From Chondrinema litorale (GTDB taxonomy: Bacteria; Bacteroidota; Bacteroidia; Cytophagales; Flammeovirgaceae), in NCBI RefSeq assembly GCF_026250525.1, contig NZ_CP111043.1, positions 1,911,421 through 1,975,420 of the forward strand: DNA of 64,000 nucleotides. Direction: 5' to 3'. Within the stretch, counting starts at the first letter, position 1. Every line of letters starts with the position of its first letter. Under the pieces are notes generated by a model. It ran no database searches and was not told the DNA's origin. It saw nothing but the letters and a program-made list of their open reading frames with translations. The position numbers and the translations under genes are program-made. Of the stretch, positions 54,725 to 63,667 are shown in pieces.

Positions 54725-56794
54725 ATGGACTCAAATAATAAAAAAAGATATACAATTACTGCTGCTTTACCGTATGCTAACGGACCGTTACATATCGGTC
54801 ACATAGCTGGTGCATATCTTCCTGCTGATACCTTTGTGAGGTTTCTCAGAATGAAAGAAGAGGATGTAGTATTTGTGTGTGGTAGTGACGAACACGGAGC
54901 GGCAATTACCATTAAGGCACGAAAAGAAGGAGTTAGTCCTCAGCAAATTATTGATAAGTTTCACGAACTGAATAAAGATACTTTTAAGGAGTTTGGAATT
55001 GCTTTCGATATATATCACCGTACATCAGCCAAAATCCATCATGAGACTTCTCAAGATTTTTTCACTGTATTAAATGACAAAGGAGAGTTTGATATAATTG
55101 AATCTGAACAGTACTATGATGAAGAAGCTGAGCAGTTTCTAGCCGATAGATATATTACCGGAACTTGCCCTAAATGTGGTAACGAGAATGCTTATGGAGA
55201 CCAGTGCGAAAGCTGTGGTTCTTCACTAAGCCCTACTGATTTAATAAATCCGAAATCTACTTTAACAGGAAGTGAGCCAATACTTAAGAAAACCAAGCAC
55301 TGGTATTTGCCAATGCAGAATCATGAGGGTTGGATTAAGAAATGGATTGAAGAAGGAATTTTAGATAATAAACAACATCACAACCCTGAAGAATGGAAAA
55401 AGCATGTATTAGGTCAGTGTAAATCTTGGATTGATGGTGGTTTACAAGCCAGAGCCATGACACGTGATCTTGACTGGGGTATAAAAGTACCATTAGAAGA
55501 AGCCAAAGGGAAAGTACTATATGTTTGGTTAGATGCACCTATCGGTTACATTTCTGCTACTAAAGAGTGGGCCAACATGAATGGCAAAAACTGGGAAGAT
55601 TATTGGAAAAGTGAAGATGCCAAGCTCATCCATTTTATAGGAAAAGATAATATAGTTTTCCACTGTATTATTAACCCTATCATCTTAAAGAGCTATGGAA
55701 ATGGTTTTGTATTGCCAGATAATGTACCCGCAAACGAGTTTTTAAATTTAGAAGGGAATAAACTTTCTACTTCAAGAAACTGGGCTGTTTGGTTACATGA
55801 ATATCTAAAAGAATTTCCTGGAAAGCAAGATGTACTTCGCTATGTACTTACAACCATTGCTCCTGAGAATAAAGACAGTGAGTTTACTTGGAAAGATTAC
55901 CAAGCTAAAAACAATAGTGAACTAGTTGCAATTCTTGGTAATTTTGTAAACCGTACTATGGTACTAACACATAAGTATTTTAATGGCGAAGTTCCTGTAA
56001 GAGGTGAGCTAGTAAAATACGACCAAGATGTTGTAAACATGGTAGCTGAAATTCCTGAGAAAATTGAAAACCTAATTAGGCAATATAAATTTAGAGATGC
56101 GCTAGCAGAAGCAATGCAACTGGCTCGTATTGGTAATAAATACTTGGCTGATACTGAACCTTGGAAACTATTTGCGCAAGATCCTGATATAGTAAAAACC
56201 ATTATGAATATTTGCCTTCAGATTACAGCAAATCTGGGTGTTATTCTACAACCATTTTTACCTGATACTGCTGAGAAGATTCAGTTTATGTTGGGAATGA
56301 AAAATGTAAAATGGAATTTAGCAGGCAAAATGGATATACTTTTCCCATATGATAAACTGGGAAGAACTGAGCTTTTATTTGATAAAATAGAAGATAGTGT
56401 AGTAGAACAGCAGGTTAAAAAATTGGAAAAAGCTAAACTGGCATCAATACCTGCAACACCTGCTAAAGAAGCTGTAAGTTTTGATGATTTCACAAAAATG
56501 GATATCAGAACTGGTACCATCTTACATGCAGAAAAAGTAGCTAAAACTAAGAAACTTTTAAAATTAAAAGTAGATACAGGAATAGATACTCGCACCATTG
56601 TAAGTGGTATTGCAGAATTCTTTAAACCTGAAGAAATTATTGGTCTTCAAGTAAGTGTATTGGTAAATCTTGCACCTAGAGAAATTAAAGGAATTACCTC
56701 TCAGGGTATGATTTTAATGGCTGAAGACAGAGATGGTTCATTATCATTTATGACTCCACGAAAGAAAGTAAACAACGGAAGTGTAGTTAGATAA
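54725..56794 (+). CDS. metG: Methionyl-tRNA synthetase
   Basis: 689 residues. HIGH motif [16 protein letters not shown] is at residues 15-30. The zinc knuckle is [18 protein letters not shown] (four cysteines). The KMSKS equivalent is NKLSTSRNW. After the anticodon-binding helical domain, a C-terminal tRNA-binding OB-fold ([32 protein letters not shown]) makes this the long dimeric form. It charges tRNA-Met in the cytoplasm. The start follows a -7 promoter element. The 134-bp region after the stop has unusual inverted repeats and a terminator. Confidence 0.97.
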   Translation: MDSNNKKRYTITAALPYANGPLHIGHIAGAYLPADTFVRFLRMKEEDVVFVCGSDEHGAAITIKARKEGVSPQQIIDKFHELNKDTFKEFGIAFDIYHRTSAKIHHETSQDFFTVLNDKGEFDIIESEQYYDEEAEQFLADRYITGTCPKCGNENAYGDQCESCGSSLSPTDLINPKSTLTGSEPILKKTKHWYLPMQNHEGWIKKWIEEGILDNKQHHNPEEWKKHVLGQCKSWIDGGLQARAMTRDLDWGIKVPLEEAKGKVLYVWLDAPIGYISATKEWANMNGKNWEDYWKSEDAKLIHFIGKDNIVFHCIINPIILKSYGNGFVLPDNVPANEFLNLEGNKLSTSRNWAVWLHEYLKEFPGKQDVLRYVLTTIAPENKDSEFTWKDYQAKNNSELVAILGNFVNRTMVLTHKYFNGEVPVRGELVKYDQDVVNMVAEIPEKIENLIRQYKFRDALAEAMQLARIGNKYLADTEPWKLFAQDPDIVKTIMNICLQITANLGVILQPFLPDTAEKIQFMLGMKNVKWNLAGKMDILFPYDKLGRTELLFDKIEDSVVEQQVKKLEKAKLASIPATPAKEAVSFDDFTKMDIRTGTILHAEKVAKTKKLLKLKVDTGIDTRTIVSGIAEFFKPEEIIGLQVSVLVNLAPREIKGITSQGMILMAEDRDGSLSFMTPRKKVNNGSVVR

Positions 56795-56802
56795 TAGTAG
56801 AA

Positions 56803-56856
56803 CTTCACAAGTTTTAGCGAATCCATTTTAATATCTAAATTAATGTGAAGATTCGC
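56803..56856 (+). promoter_or_regulatory. Possible structured RNA leader downstream of metG
   Basis: CTTCACA (56803-56809) can pair with TGTGAAG (56844-56850), and GCGAATC (56817-56823) with GATTCGC (56850-56856). The two stems cross and share one base, as in an H-type pseudoknot or alternative folds. A terminator follows at 56882-56926 and a start codon 3 bp later. Confidence 0.4.
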
Positions 56857-56881
56857 AATAATTATAGTAAAACATACATAT

Positions 56882-56926
56882 AGAAGATAGTATCGAACAT
56901 TTCGTAAAAATACTATCTTCTTTTTT
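56882..56926 (+). terminator. Intrinsic terminator immediately before the 56929 gene
   Basis: AGAAGATAGTAT (56882-56893) pairs perfectly with ATACTATCTTCT (56910-56921), then a run of T to 56926. The loop contains a nested CGAA/TTCG hairpin. The ATG of the next gene is at 56929, so readthrough would be needed if it were made from upstream. Confidence 0.75.
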
Positions 56927-56928
56927 GT

Positions 56929-57594
56929 ATGGAGGCTAATTACAAAGTATCAATAATATATATCATCTTTCTTTGCTTGCTAAGCTCTTTTACTGATCCT
57001 GAAGACTTAAAGCCCACAGTAAAAGTAATTCGCAACAAACCTCAAGATTGCGATGGCAAGGGATCAGTTTTCGATAAAATTTATGTTGGTAGCCAGATAA
57101 AAGATGAACAAATAGAAATCTGGTTTTTTGTTCAAAAGTATGACTTGCAATGGCTTAAAAAAGTATATACTGTGGAAAGCCCATGCATTGTAAGTACAGA
57201 CTTAAACTCTTGTACCTTCACAGGAAATTATCTTGTACTTGCTTTCTACAAAGTAGAAAATGAATCACACGACATCAATATTGCACAAGTGCCTATTATC
57301 CATAATTCAAGAGGAGAGCAGCCTAAATTTAGAGTTACACGCAGGAGAAAACTAGAAGAAAATGTAGGCGGTGGAGTACTCTTCGAAACAGGAGAAGTTT
57401 TTACACCAAAAGGAGAAGCTATAGAAATTACTTTATTTATGGAGAAAAAAGATGGTAGTTGGAGAAAAAAGCATTTTAACTACATCGGTTCCGGCAATAT
57501 TGATTTAAATACTGAGGGCAATGATTTAACAGGAAAATACAAATACCACATTGATGTAAAACACGATTACACACAAAATGTAACAAATGGTTAA
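56929..57594 (+). CDS. Exported protein of unknown function with an internal duplication
   Basis: 221 residues, N-terminal hydrophobic segment (VSIIYIIFLCLLSSFTDP) suggests a signal peptide; the cysteine is not in a clear lipobox. The two halves of the mature part resemble each other: IYVGSQIKDEQIEIWFFVQKYDLQWLKKVY with TGNYLVLAFYKV, and VFTPKGEAIEITLFMEKKDGSWRKKHF with TGKYKYHIDVKHD. I do not recognise the family. The start lies only 3 bp after a terminator T-run, so expression probably depends on readthrough or on an alternative start. The 3' end forms a palindrome shared with the convergent ABC gene. Confidence 0.6.
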   Translation: MEANYKVSIIYIIFLCLLSSFTDPEDLKPTVKVIRNKPQDCDGKGSVFDKIYVGSQIKDEQIEIWFFVQKYDLQWLKKVYTVESPCIVSTDLNSCTFTGNYLVLAFYKVENESHDINIAQVPIIHNSRGEQPKFRVTRRRKLEENVGGGVLFETGEVFTPKGEAIEITLFMEKKDGSWRKKHFNYIGSGNIDLNTEGNDLTGKYKYHIDVKHDYTQNVTNG

Positions 57595-57614
57595 TTGAGT
57601 TTATTAACCATTTG
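57584..57614. terminator. Palindrome shared by the ends of two convergent genes
   Basis: CAAATGGTTAAT (57584-57595) pairs perfectly with ATTAACCATTTG (57603-57614) around a 7-nt loop. It spans the stop codons of both genes, so both proteins end in Asn-Gly. No clear T-tract follows, so terminator function is uncertain. Confidence 0.45.
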
Positions 57615-59415
57615 CCAGATCAAACTGAAGTTTTACCAGATTGCTATAAATGCCATTTTCAAGTGCTAGCAACTCGTTATGAGTTCCAGATTCAACCATT
57701 AGTCCTTTATCTATCACAAAAATCTTATCTACTTTTCTAATGGTTGCCAATCTATGAGCAATTACAATTGTAGTTCTGTTTTTCATTAACTCCTCAATTG
57801 CTTGTTGCACTAATATTTCTGACTCTGCATCTAACGAACTCGTTGCTTCATCTAAAATTAAAATAGCTGGATCTTTAAGAATTGCTCTTGCAATTGCAAC
57901 TCTTTGTCGCTGTCCGCCAGATAGTTTCAAGCCTCTTTCACCTACAACTGTATCAAAGCCTTCTGGAAAACTTTCGATAAAATCGAGGGCATATGCTTTT
58001 CGAGCAGCTTCTCTCACTTCTTCATCAGTAGCATTAATTTTTCCATAGGCAATGTTCTCTTTAATTGTCCCTCCAAATAATACAATATCTTGTGGTACAA
58101 TACCTATATTTTTTCTATAAGCATTTAAGGTATAATCATTCATAGAAACTCCATCAATACCTATATACCCATTATAGTTATGATATAACCTTAGAATTAA
58201 TTGAGCGATGGTAGATTTACCAGCACCACTATGTCCAACCAAAGCTACTTTTTCACCCGGTTCAATTTTAAATGTGATGCCTTTTAATACTTCTACATCT
58301 TCTCTGGTCGGGTAAGCAAAAGTTACATTATCAAAATTAATACTTCCTTCAAACCTCTTTTGCGTACTATTATCAATAGTAGCTACATTTAACTCAGTGT
58401 CTTCTTCTAAAATATCCAAAACTCTATCTGAAGCACCCACTGCTTTTTGTAGTGAGCCATATATATTTCCCAAACCGCCAATAGAACCACCAATAAACAT
58501 GGTATACAAAATAAAGGTAACCAGATCGCCAAAAGAGATTTCGCCAGATTCTACCATACTTGCTCCAAACCACAACACCAGTACAATGCCACCTAGTAAT
58601 GCAAAAATGATAAAAGACACAAATGCACCTCTGTACACTCCATTTTTTAAAGCTAGATCAACCACTTCTTTTATCGATCTGTTATATCGATTCGTCTCGA
58701 AGCGTTCGTTTGTAAAGGTTTTTACTGTGCTTACTGCTTGAAGAGTTTCTTCCACTATAATGTTAGCTTCTGCCAGAGCATCTTGTGTTTTCTTCGATAA
58801 AGTTTTAATGAACTTACCAAACACAAAACCACTGATTGCCAAAATCGGAATGGTAACCAACATAAAAAGTGTAAGCTTAGGATTGGTTACAAACAGAATT
58901 CCGATACCGATAAAAAGCGTACTGGTCTGTCTTATAAATTCAGAAAGTGTTACACTAAAAGTATCTTGCAGTAAAGAAATATCTGCGGTAATTCTACTAA
59001 AAAGCTCTCCAGTTCTGTGTGAATCAAAGAAACTTACTGGCAAAGTCATGTATTTTTCGTAGAGGCCTTTTCTAATATCGGCCATTGACCTTTCGCTCAC
59101 TTGTGCAAAAAAGTAGATTCTTAAGAAAGAGAAAAAACTTTGTGAAATAAGAATTGCTACTAGTCCTAATGCTATATCATCTATCCCTTTTAAAACCCAG
59201 TCGTTTTTACCGAGTGATGTATCAACCAGCTTGCCGGTTAAGTAGGGGAATCCCAATAAAATTGTGCTTGAAAAAACAAGACTTATTAAGCCTAGAATAA
59301 ACCATCCACGGTAGGGTAACATAAATCGGTAGATACCCAGTAGCTTCTTGAAAGACTTTTTATTGAGTTTATTTTTTTTTGCTTCTTGCTTATTGTCGTC
59401 CATTGTAGTTGACAT
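57604..59415 (-). CDS. MsbA-type ABC exporter, ATPase-permease fusion
   Basis: 603 residues. An N-terminal six-helix membrane domain (about 30-330; GWFILGLISLVFSSTILLGF to VLWFGASMVE) precedes the ATPase: Walker A LVGHSGAGKSTIAQ, Q-loop IVPQDIVLFGGTI, signature LKLSGGQRQRVAIARAIL, Walker B ILILDEATSSLD and switch IVIAHRLATIR. The type IV exporter fold exports lipids, peptides or drugs. The MsbA subgroup (lipid A flippase) is plausible but not certain. A minus-strand promoter lies 33-40 bp upstream of the start. Confidence 0.9.
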   Translation of the reverse strand: MSTTMDDNKQEAKKNKLNKKSFKKLLGIYRFMLPYRGWFILGLISLVFSSTILLGFPYLTGKLVDTSLGKNDWVLKGIDDIALGLVAILISQSFFSFLRIYFFAQVSERSMADIRKGLYEKYMTLPVSFFDSHRTGELFSRITADISLLQDTFSVTLSEFIRQTSTLFIGIGILFVTNPKLTLFMLVTIPILAISGFVFGKFIKTLSKKTQDALAEANIIVEETLQAVSTVKTFTNERFETNRYNRSIKEVVDLALKNGVYRGAFVSFIIFALLGGIVLVLWFGASMVESGEISFGDLVTFILYTMFIGGSIGGLGNIYGSLQKAVGASDRVLDILEEDTELNVATIDNSTQKRFEGSINFDNVTFAYPTREDVEVLKGITFKIEPGEKVALVGHSGAGKSTIAQLILRLYHNYNGYIGIDGVSMNDYTLNAYRKNIGIVPQDIVLFGGTIKENIAYGKINATDEEVREAARKAYALDFIESFPEGFDTVVGERGLKLSGGQRQRVAIARAILKDPAILILDEATSSLDAESEILVQQAIEELMKNRTTIVIAHRLATIRKVDKIFVIDKGLMVESGTHNELLALENGIYSNLVKLQFDLANG

Positions 59416-59447
59416 CTATATAATCGCTTCCTATACAGGCAGTTTCG

Positions 59448-59455
59448 CAAAGTTA
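59448..59455 (-). promoter_or_regulatory. -7 promoter element of the ABC exporter gene
   Basis: TAACTTTG on the minus strand matches TAnnTTTG and is about 33 bp upstream of the ATG at 59415. The upstream TTTG is weak. Confidence 0.45.
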
Positions 59456-59559
59456 TATAGACGCACCAAGAAATACGAATTATTAAATTATTACATAACA
59501 TATAAGCACATAAAATTCATTTATATGTCTTGTAAAAGATTTGTAGAGCTTAAAAAATT

Positions 59560-61266
59560 TCAGGAAATTAAATCTCTTACTGCGGAGGTATACTCATTTA
59601 TATGCTCTTTGGGCACATTATAAATAGACATTACCATCATAATAGCTTCTAGTTTAGATTCCAACTCGTCTACAATGATGTTATCAGCTCCGTGTCTGCG
59701 TAGATTGTCCATTTCTTCTACCTGTTTGGTTCGAGCAATTATTTGCAAATTCTCATTAAACCTTCTGAGGTGATAGGTGATTTCAGCAGCCTTAGTTGTA
59801 GCAATAGTTGTAATAACCGCTACTTTGGCTTTGTCTATATTGGCATGGTGTAAAACCTCTTCTGTACAAGCATCTCCATAGATTATTGGAATACCCGCTT
59901 TTGCAGCTTCTTCTACCGTTTTAGGGTTAAGTTCAATAATTACATAAGGAATTTGAGAAGCTAGTGCACAATGCGCCAAACTCTGGCCTGCTAGACCATA
60001 GCCTATTATTACAATGTGATCTTTGAGTTCTTCTACATTGTAAGCTGAATTTTTGGCTGGCACTCCAAACAACTTCACTTTCATCCTTTTGCTTACCGGC
60101 AAAATTTTAATAATCCCATTACAGATTTTTTGGTCGAAAGTCATTAATACTGGTGTAATCGCCATAGTTAATATAGCAACAGCCAATAGATACTGATGTA
60201 TTTCGATTGGTAATAAACCAAACTCCGACCCTGAATTCATCAATACAAAAGAGAACTCACCAATCTGACATATATTAATAGCTGTAAGCAATACAGTTTT
60301 AAGTGGTTTGCGTAGTGCTGCTGCTGCTATGCCTCCAATTAATGCTTTAATAAACATGGTAAGCACAGTAAATAACAACACATATAAAAGGTTATGCCAG
60401 AGAAAATTTAAGTCCATCATCATCCCGATAGACACAAAAAAGATACTGGTAAAAATCTCTTTAAAAGGTAAAATAATTCCCGCCGCCTCATATCCATATT
60501 TTGATTCTGAAATCATTAAACCTGCAAGAAAAGCCCCTAATGCTAAAGATAGACCAGCTTTTGAGGTTACCCAGGCTATGGCAAAACATAATACCATAAT
60601 GCCTACAATAAACAAATCTTTGCTCTTGGTTTTGGCAATCTGATAAAGTAGGTGTGGAATAATAAACTTCATACTAACCACAATGAAAATAAACACACCA
60701 ACAATCTTTCCTGCTAATACAAGTATTTCTGTCATTAAGTCTTCTGCCATACCCATCAACAGCGGAAAGGTAAGCATCATAGGTACTACAGCAATATCTT
60801 GAGAAATAAGTATAGCCAGAATTACTTTGCCATGATCTCTTTTGATATCGCCATTATTTTGAAGCAATTTTAATACAATGGCAGAACTACTTAAGCTAAA
60901 TACAAAGCCTAAAAAGAGTGCTATAGGCAAATAATCGTAACTAAAATAGTAAGAAAGGGCTGTAAATGCACCAATAGTTAATACCAACTGGAGTAAGCCT
61001 CCAATAAAAATTGCTCTTCGTATTTTTACTAAACCCGAAACAGAAAATTCTAGACCAATTGTAAACAGTAACATTACAATCCCAATCTCTGAAAGTGTTT
61101 CCACCTCAGCTTCTGAGTTGATTAAATGTAGTGCATATGGTCCGCAAATGATACCACTGATTAGAAAGCCAATAATTGTTGGTAATTTGATACGATGTAG
61201 CACTAAAATCACCATCACTGCTATTCCAAGAATCAGTGTAAGATCTGAAAGAATAGGTATTTCCAT
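59560..61266 (-). CDS. Monovalent cation:proton antiporter-2 with RCK domain (KefB/YbaL type)
   Basis: 568 residues. About 12 membrane helices (residues 1-390), with LFTIGLEFSVSGL, the LGFVFSLSSSAIVLKLL motif and AFLAGLMISES typical of CPA2 antiporters. The C-terminal TrkA-N Rossmann domain begins VIIGYGLAGQSLAH (GxGxxG), with IYGDACTEEVL and ITTIATTKAA. No TrkA-C follows. It likely moves K+ or Na+ against H+ under nucleotide control. The terminal helix (VPKEHINEYTSAV) differs from KefC. Lone gene. Confidence 0.9.
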   Translation of the reverse strand: MEIPILSDLTLILGIAVMVILVLHRIKLPTIIGFLISGIICGPYALHLINSEAEVETLSEIGIVMLLFTIGLEFSVSGLVKIRRAIFIGGLLQLVLTIGAFTALSYYFSYDYLPIALFLGFVFSLSSSAIVLKLLQNNGDIKRDHGKVILAILISQDIAVVPMMLTFPLLMGMAEDLMTEILVLAGKIVGVFIFIVVSMKFIIPHLLYQIAKTKSKDLFIVGIMVLCFAIAWVTSKAGLSLALGAFLAGLMISESKYGYEAAGIILPFKEIFTSIFFVSIGMMMDLNFLWHNLLYVLLFTVLTMFIKALIGGIAAAALRKPLKTVLLTAINICQIGEFSFVLMNSGSEFGLLPIEIHQYLLAVAILTMAITPVLMTFDQKICNGIIKILPVSKRMKVKLFGVPAKNSAYNVEELKDHIVIIGYGLAGQSLAHCALASQIPYVIIELNPKTVEEAAKAGIPIIYGDACTEEVLHHANIDKAKVAVITTIATTKAAEITYHLRRFNENLQIIARTKQVEEMDNLRRHGADNIIVDELESKLEAIMMVMSIYNVPKEHINEYTSAVRDLIS

Positions 61267-61520
61267 TAAAAAGTACTTAAAAAGTGCATCTACTCTATTT
61301 GGTAACTTTCAACACGAAATATTTTCATATTAATTGTAACCTCACATATTCTTAACTTCAATTACAGAGCTCACATACCTTTTTTTAGAGTTTTTCGTTA
61401 TGCCCAAAAAATAACATTTTTTTAACGACTGATACCTTAAATAATCCGATTAATCTATTTAGCGCTATTTAATCTAAACAGTTTAGCCAGTCCATATTTA
61501 ATTTTTTTCGACTAGATAAC

Positions 61521-63569
61521 ATGCATAATTTTTCCGTTTCCGATTGCAGTAATATTTTACTAATTTCTTCAGATCAACTACCAGCATCTAAAGGTAGTTT
61601 CAGAATTAAAGAAGTGAGCAGAAGTTCTAAACAGATTTACGATCTCTACTCAGAAGAAAAAAACAATCGTAAGCTTTGTTTGCACAATGCCCCTTTTAAT
61701 ATTGATGAACTTTCAAATACTGTAAATTCGAATGATTTTGCTGGAAGCACATTAATTTATATTACAGGCGTGTTATTAGATAAAAATGGAGAGTTGCACT
61801 TACCTGTTTATAAACCAAAACAAACTGGTTTTGCTGAAAGCATTAATCTTAAGTCTTTACTACAAGATATTGAGTCAAAAACATCGAATATCTGTGTGGT
61901 ACTAGATACCATTTATTTTTCAGAAGCAATTCAGCTTTGCGGTGTAACTGAAGCACAGCTTAGAATAAATGAATTATTAAAAGATTTCTCTGATATAAAA
62001 TTCATTGTCAATTCTCCTGAGAATACCACTTCGACATATATATATCAAAATAACAATACTGTTTTAAGTTCTTCTCTCGCTGAAGTTTTAACGAAATACA
62101 TCGAATCTGAAGAAGAATTAAATTGTAAACAGTGGATTGATGAAAGCTTAGCATTTCTCTCACAATTGGAAGAATATAAATTACCTCTGGTACAATTATC
62201 TGAAAATGAAAAAAGCCAGAAAAAGCAAAAAGAAGCGGTAATGAATGATGTTATTCCGATTAAAGAGATTGCAGAAACTTCTATTTTTAATTTCTCTGAA
62301 ATAGAAAACCACTTTTCTATTAATCATGATTATACTGAGCAAGAAAGTGCCTCAAAAAATCATTTTAACAAATACAACGAAGATTACCAATATCTACTAA
62401 ATAATGTTATTGAGGAAGAAAAAGGGAAATTAGAAGATGCTTTCTGGCTAAAAATTAAAGACTCAAATATTCCTTCGGCTTATAAATTATACCTAGACTT
62501 TTTCGATACTGGTAAATATAAAAAACAAGCTGAGGAGTTATTTAAACAAAATATTAAGTTAAAAGAGCAAGATCTTTTAAAAGATGAGAAGCAAAAGCTG
62601 GAAGAAGCTATTCTGGATTTTATGACTGAAAAAGATGAAGACCAGAAACAACGAGATGCTTTTGCCGAAAAAGTAGGAAAAACCTATAGATTACTTGAAG
62701 ATCAGAAATCTGAAATGTTGTTTGAATTACAACAACAGAGAAAAGCCATAGAACTAGAAAAAACAGATTTAGAAGATCTAAAAAAAGACTTACTCGACTT
62801 CCAGAAACAACTCAAAGAAAAAGATATACAATTGAATAGTCTTGAAAACAAATTAAGTTCTAAACTTCCAACTGAGAATAATCAGACAGGGAATGATGGA
62901 GAAGTTTCTATGATTGAAGCACTTCAAGAAAAGCTATCTCTTTTGCAGTTAGAATTCGAGCAATTAAAGCTTGAAAATAAAGAAACAATTTCTGAAAACG
63001 AGAGAGAAAAAGAACTTCTAATCACTAGTTATGAGTTTGAAAAACAAAATCACTTAGAGCAAATAGACCAGTTGGAAAACACTATAAGCTTGCTTAATAT
63101 AATTCAGGAACAATTGGCAGAGCGAATGGTGAAGCATGAAAAAACACTTCATGCTGAGAAATTTATTCAGGGTGAAAAAGACAACTGCATTAACCAGCTC
63201 AGAAGTGAAAACTTGAATTTAAAAGAGATGCTTTTACAGGCTAATGAGAGATGTTTTAATTTGGAGGAGAAAAACTCAGAACATCTTGGAAAACACAAAG
63301 AATTATTGGCAGAAGTAGTTTTTCTAAAAGCACAGTTAAATAGCATTCAATCAACACCTGTAGAAAAACCTGTAAAAACAGAAATTACCTCTGAAGATCA
63401 GATTTGGGCAAAAACTCGTGCAACTGGCACCACCGAAGCATTTAGAAATTATATTAAAAGCAATCCAGATGGCATTTATGTAAACGAAGCAGAAATGCAC
63501 ATGGCTACACTCCAAATGATTAATCAAACCATGAAAAAAGCATCTGTGCAAAAAGACTTTGATGAGTAA
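61521..63569 (+). CDS. Pseudo-caspase-like domain fused to coiled coil and WxxA-type repeats
   Basis: 682 residues, no signal peptide. Residues about 1-190 follow the layout of caspase-family (C14) domains: LIYITGVLLDKNGELHLP matches the usual YSGHGxxDxxGxLYLP, and ICVVLDTIYFSEA matches LLILDACHSG. The histidine reads valine and the cysteine reads isoleucine, so it is probably inactive. Two repeats of the type found in bacterial caspase proteins follow: EDAFWLKIKDSNIPSAYKLY (about 310-329) and EDQIWAKTRATGTTEAFRNY (near 627). Between them is a long coiled coil (about 350-600). A scaffold or decoy role is inference. Confidence 0.65.
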   Translation: MHNFSVSDCSNILLISSDQLPASKGSFRIKEVSRSSKQIYDLYSEEKNNRKLCLHNAPFNIDELSNTVNSNDFAGSTLIYITGVLLDKNGELHLPVYKPKQTGFAESINLKSLLQDIESKTSNICVVLDTIYFSEAIQLCGVTEAQLRINELLKDFSDIKFIVNSPENTTSTYIYQNNNTVLSSSLAEVLTKYIESEEELNCKQWIDESLAFLSQLEEYKLPLVQLSENEKSQKKQKEAVMNDVIPIKEIAETSIFNFSEIENHFSINHDYTEQESASKNHFNKYNEDYQYLLNNVIEEEKGKLEDAFWLKIKDSNIPSAYKLYLDFFDTGKYKKQAEELFKQNIKLKEQDLLKDEKQKLEEAILDFMTEKDEDQKQRDAFAEKVGKTYRLLEDQKSEMLFELQQQRKAIELEKTDLEDLKKDLLDFQKQLKEKDIQLNSLENKLSSKLPTENNQTGNDGEVSMIEALQEKLSLLQLEFEQLKLENKETISENEREKELLITSYEFEKQNHLEQIDQLENTISLLNIIQEQLAERMVKHEKTLHAEKFIQGEKDNCINQLRSENLNLKEMLLQANERCFNLEEKNSEHLGKHKELLAEVVFLKAQLNSIQSTPVEKPVKTEITSEDQIWAKTRATGTTEAFRNYIKSNPDGIYVNEAEMHMATLQMINQTMKKASVQKDFDE

Positions 63570-63610
63570 ATAAAATTTATCATTCCAGTAACTACGTAAA
63601 AAAAGCTTTT

Positions 63611-63660
63611 TACCTTCGTAGCATTAAATTATTGCTAATTTAATTTAAAAACTGAAGGTA
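63611..63660 (+). promoter_or_regulatory. Structured leader of the terminal glycosyltransferase gene
   Basis: TACCTTC (63611-63617) pairs with GAAGGTA (63654-63660), enclosing a 9-bp hairpin ATTAAATTA (63623-63631) with TAATTTAAT (63636-63644). The first arm also resembles a TAnnTTTG element (TACCTTCG). It lies just before the start codon at 63668. Confidence 0.35.
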
Positions 63661-63667
63661 AAACAAG

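Noticed and set aside
61335..61357. TGTAACC before the pseudo-caspase gene as an ECF promoter
   Set aside because: There is no GTC-like element at 16-17 nt, and the start codon is about 160 bp away.
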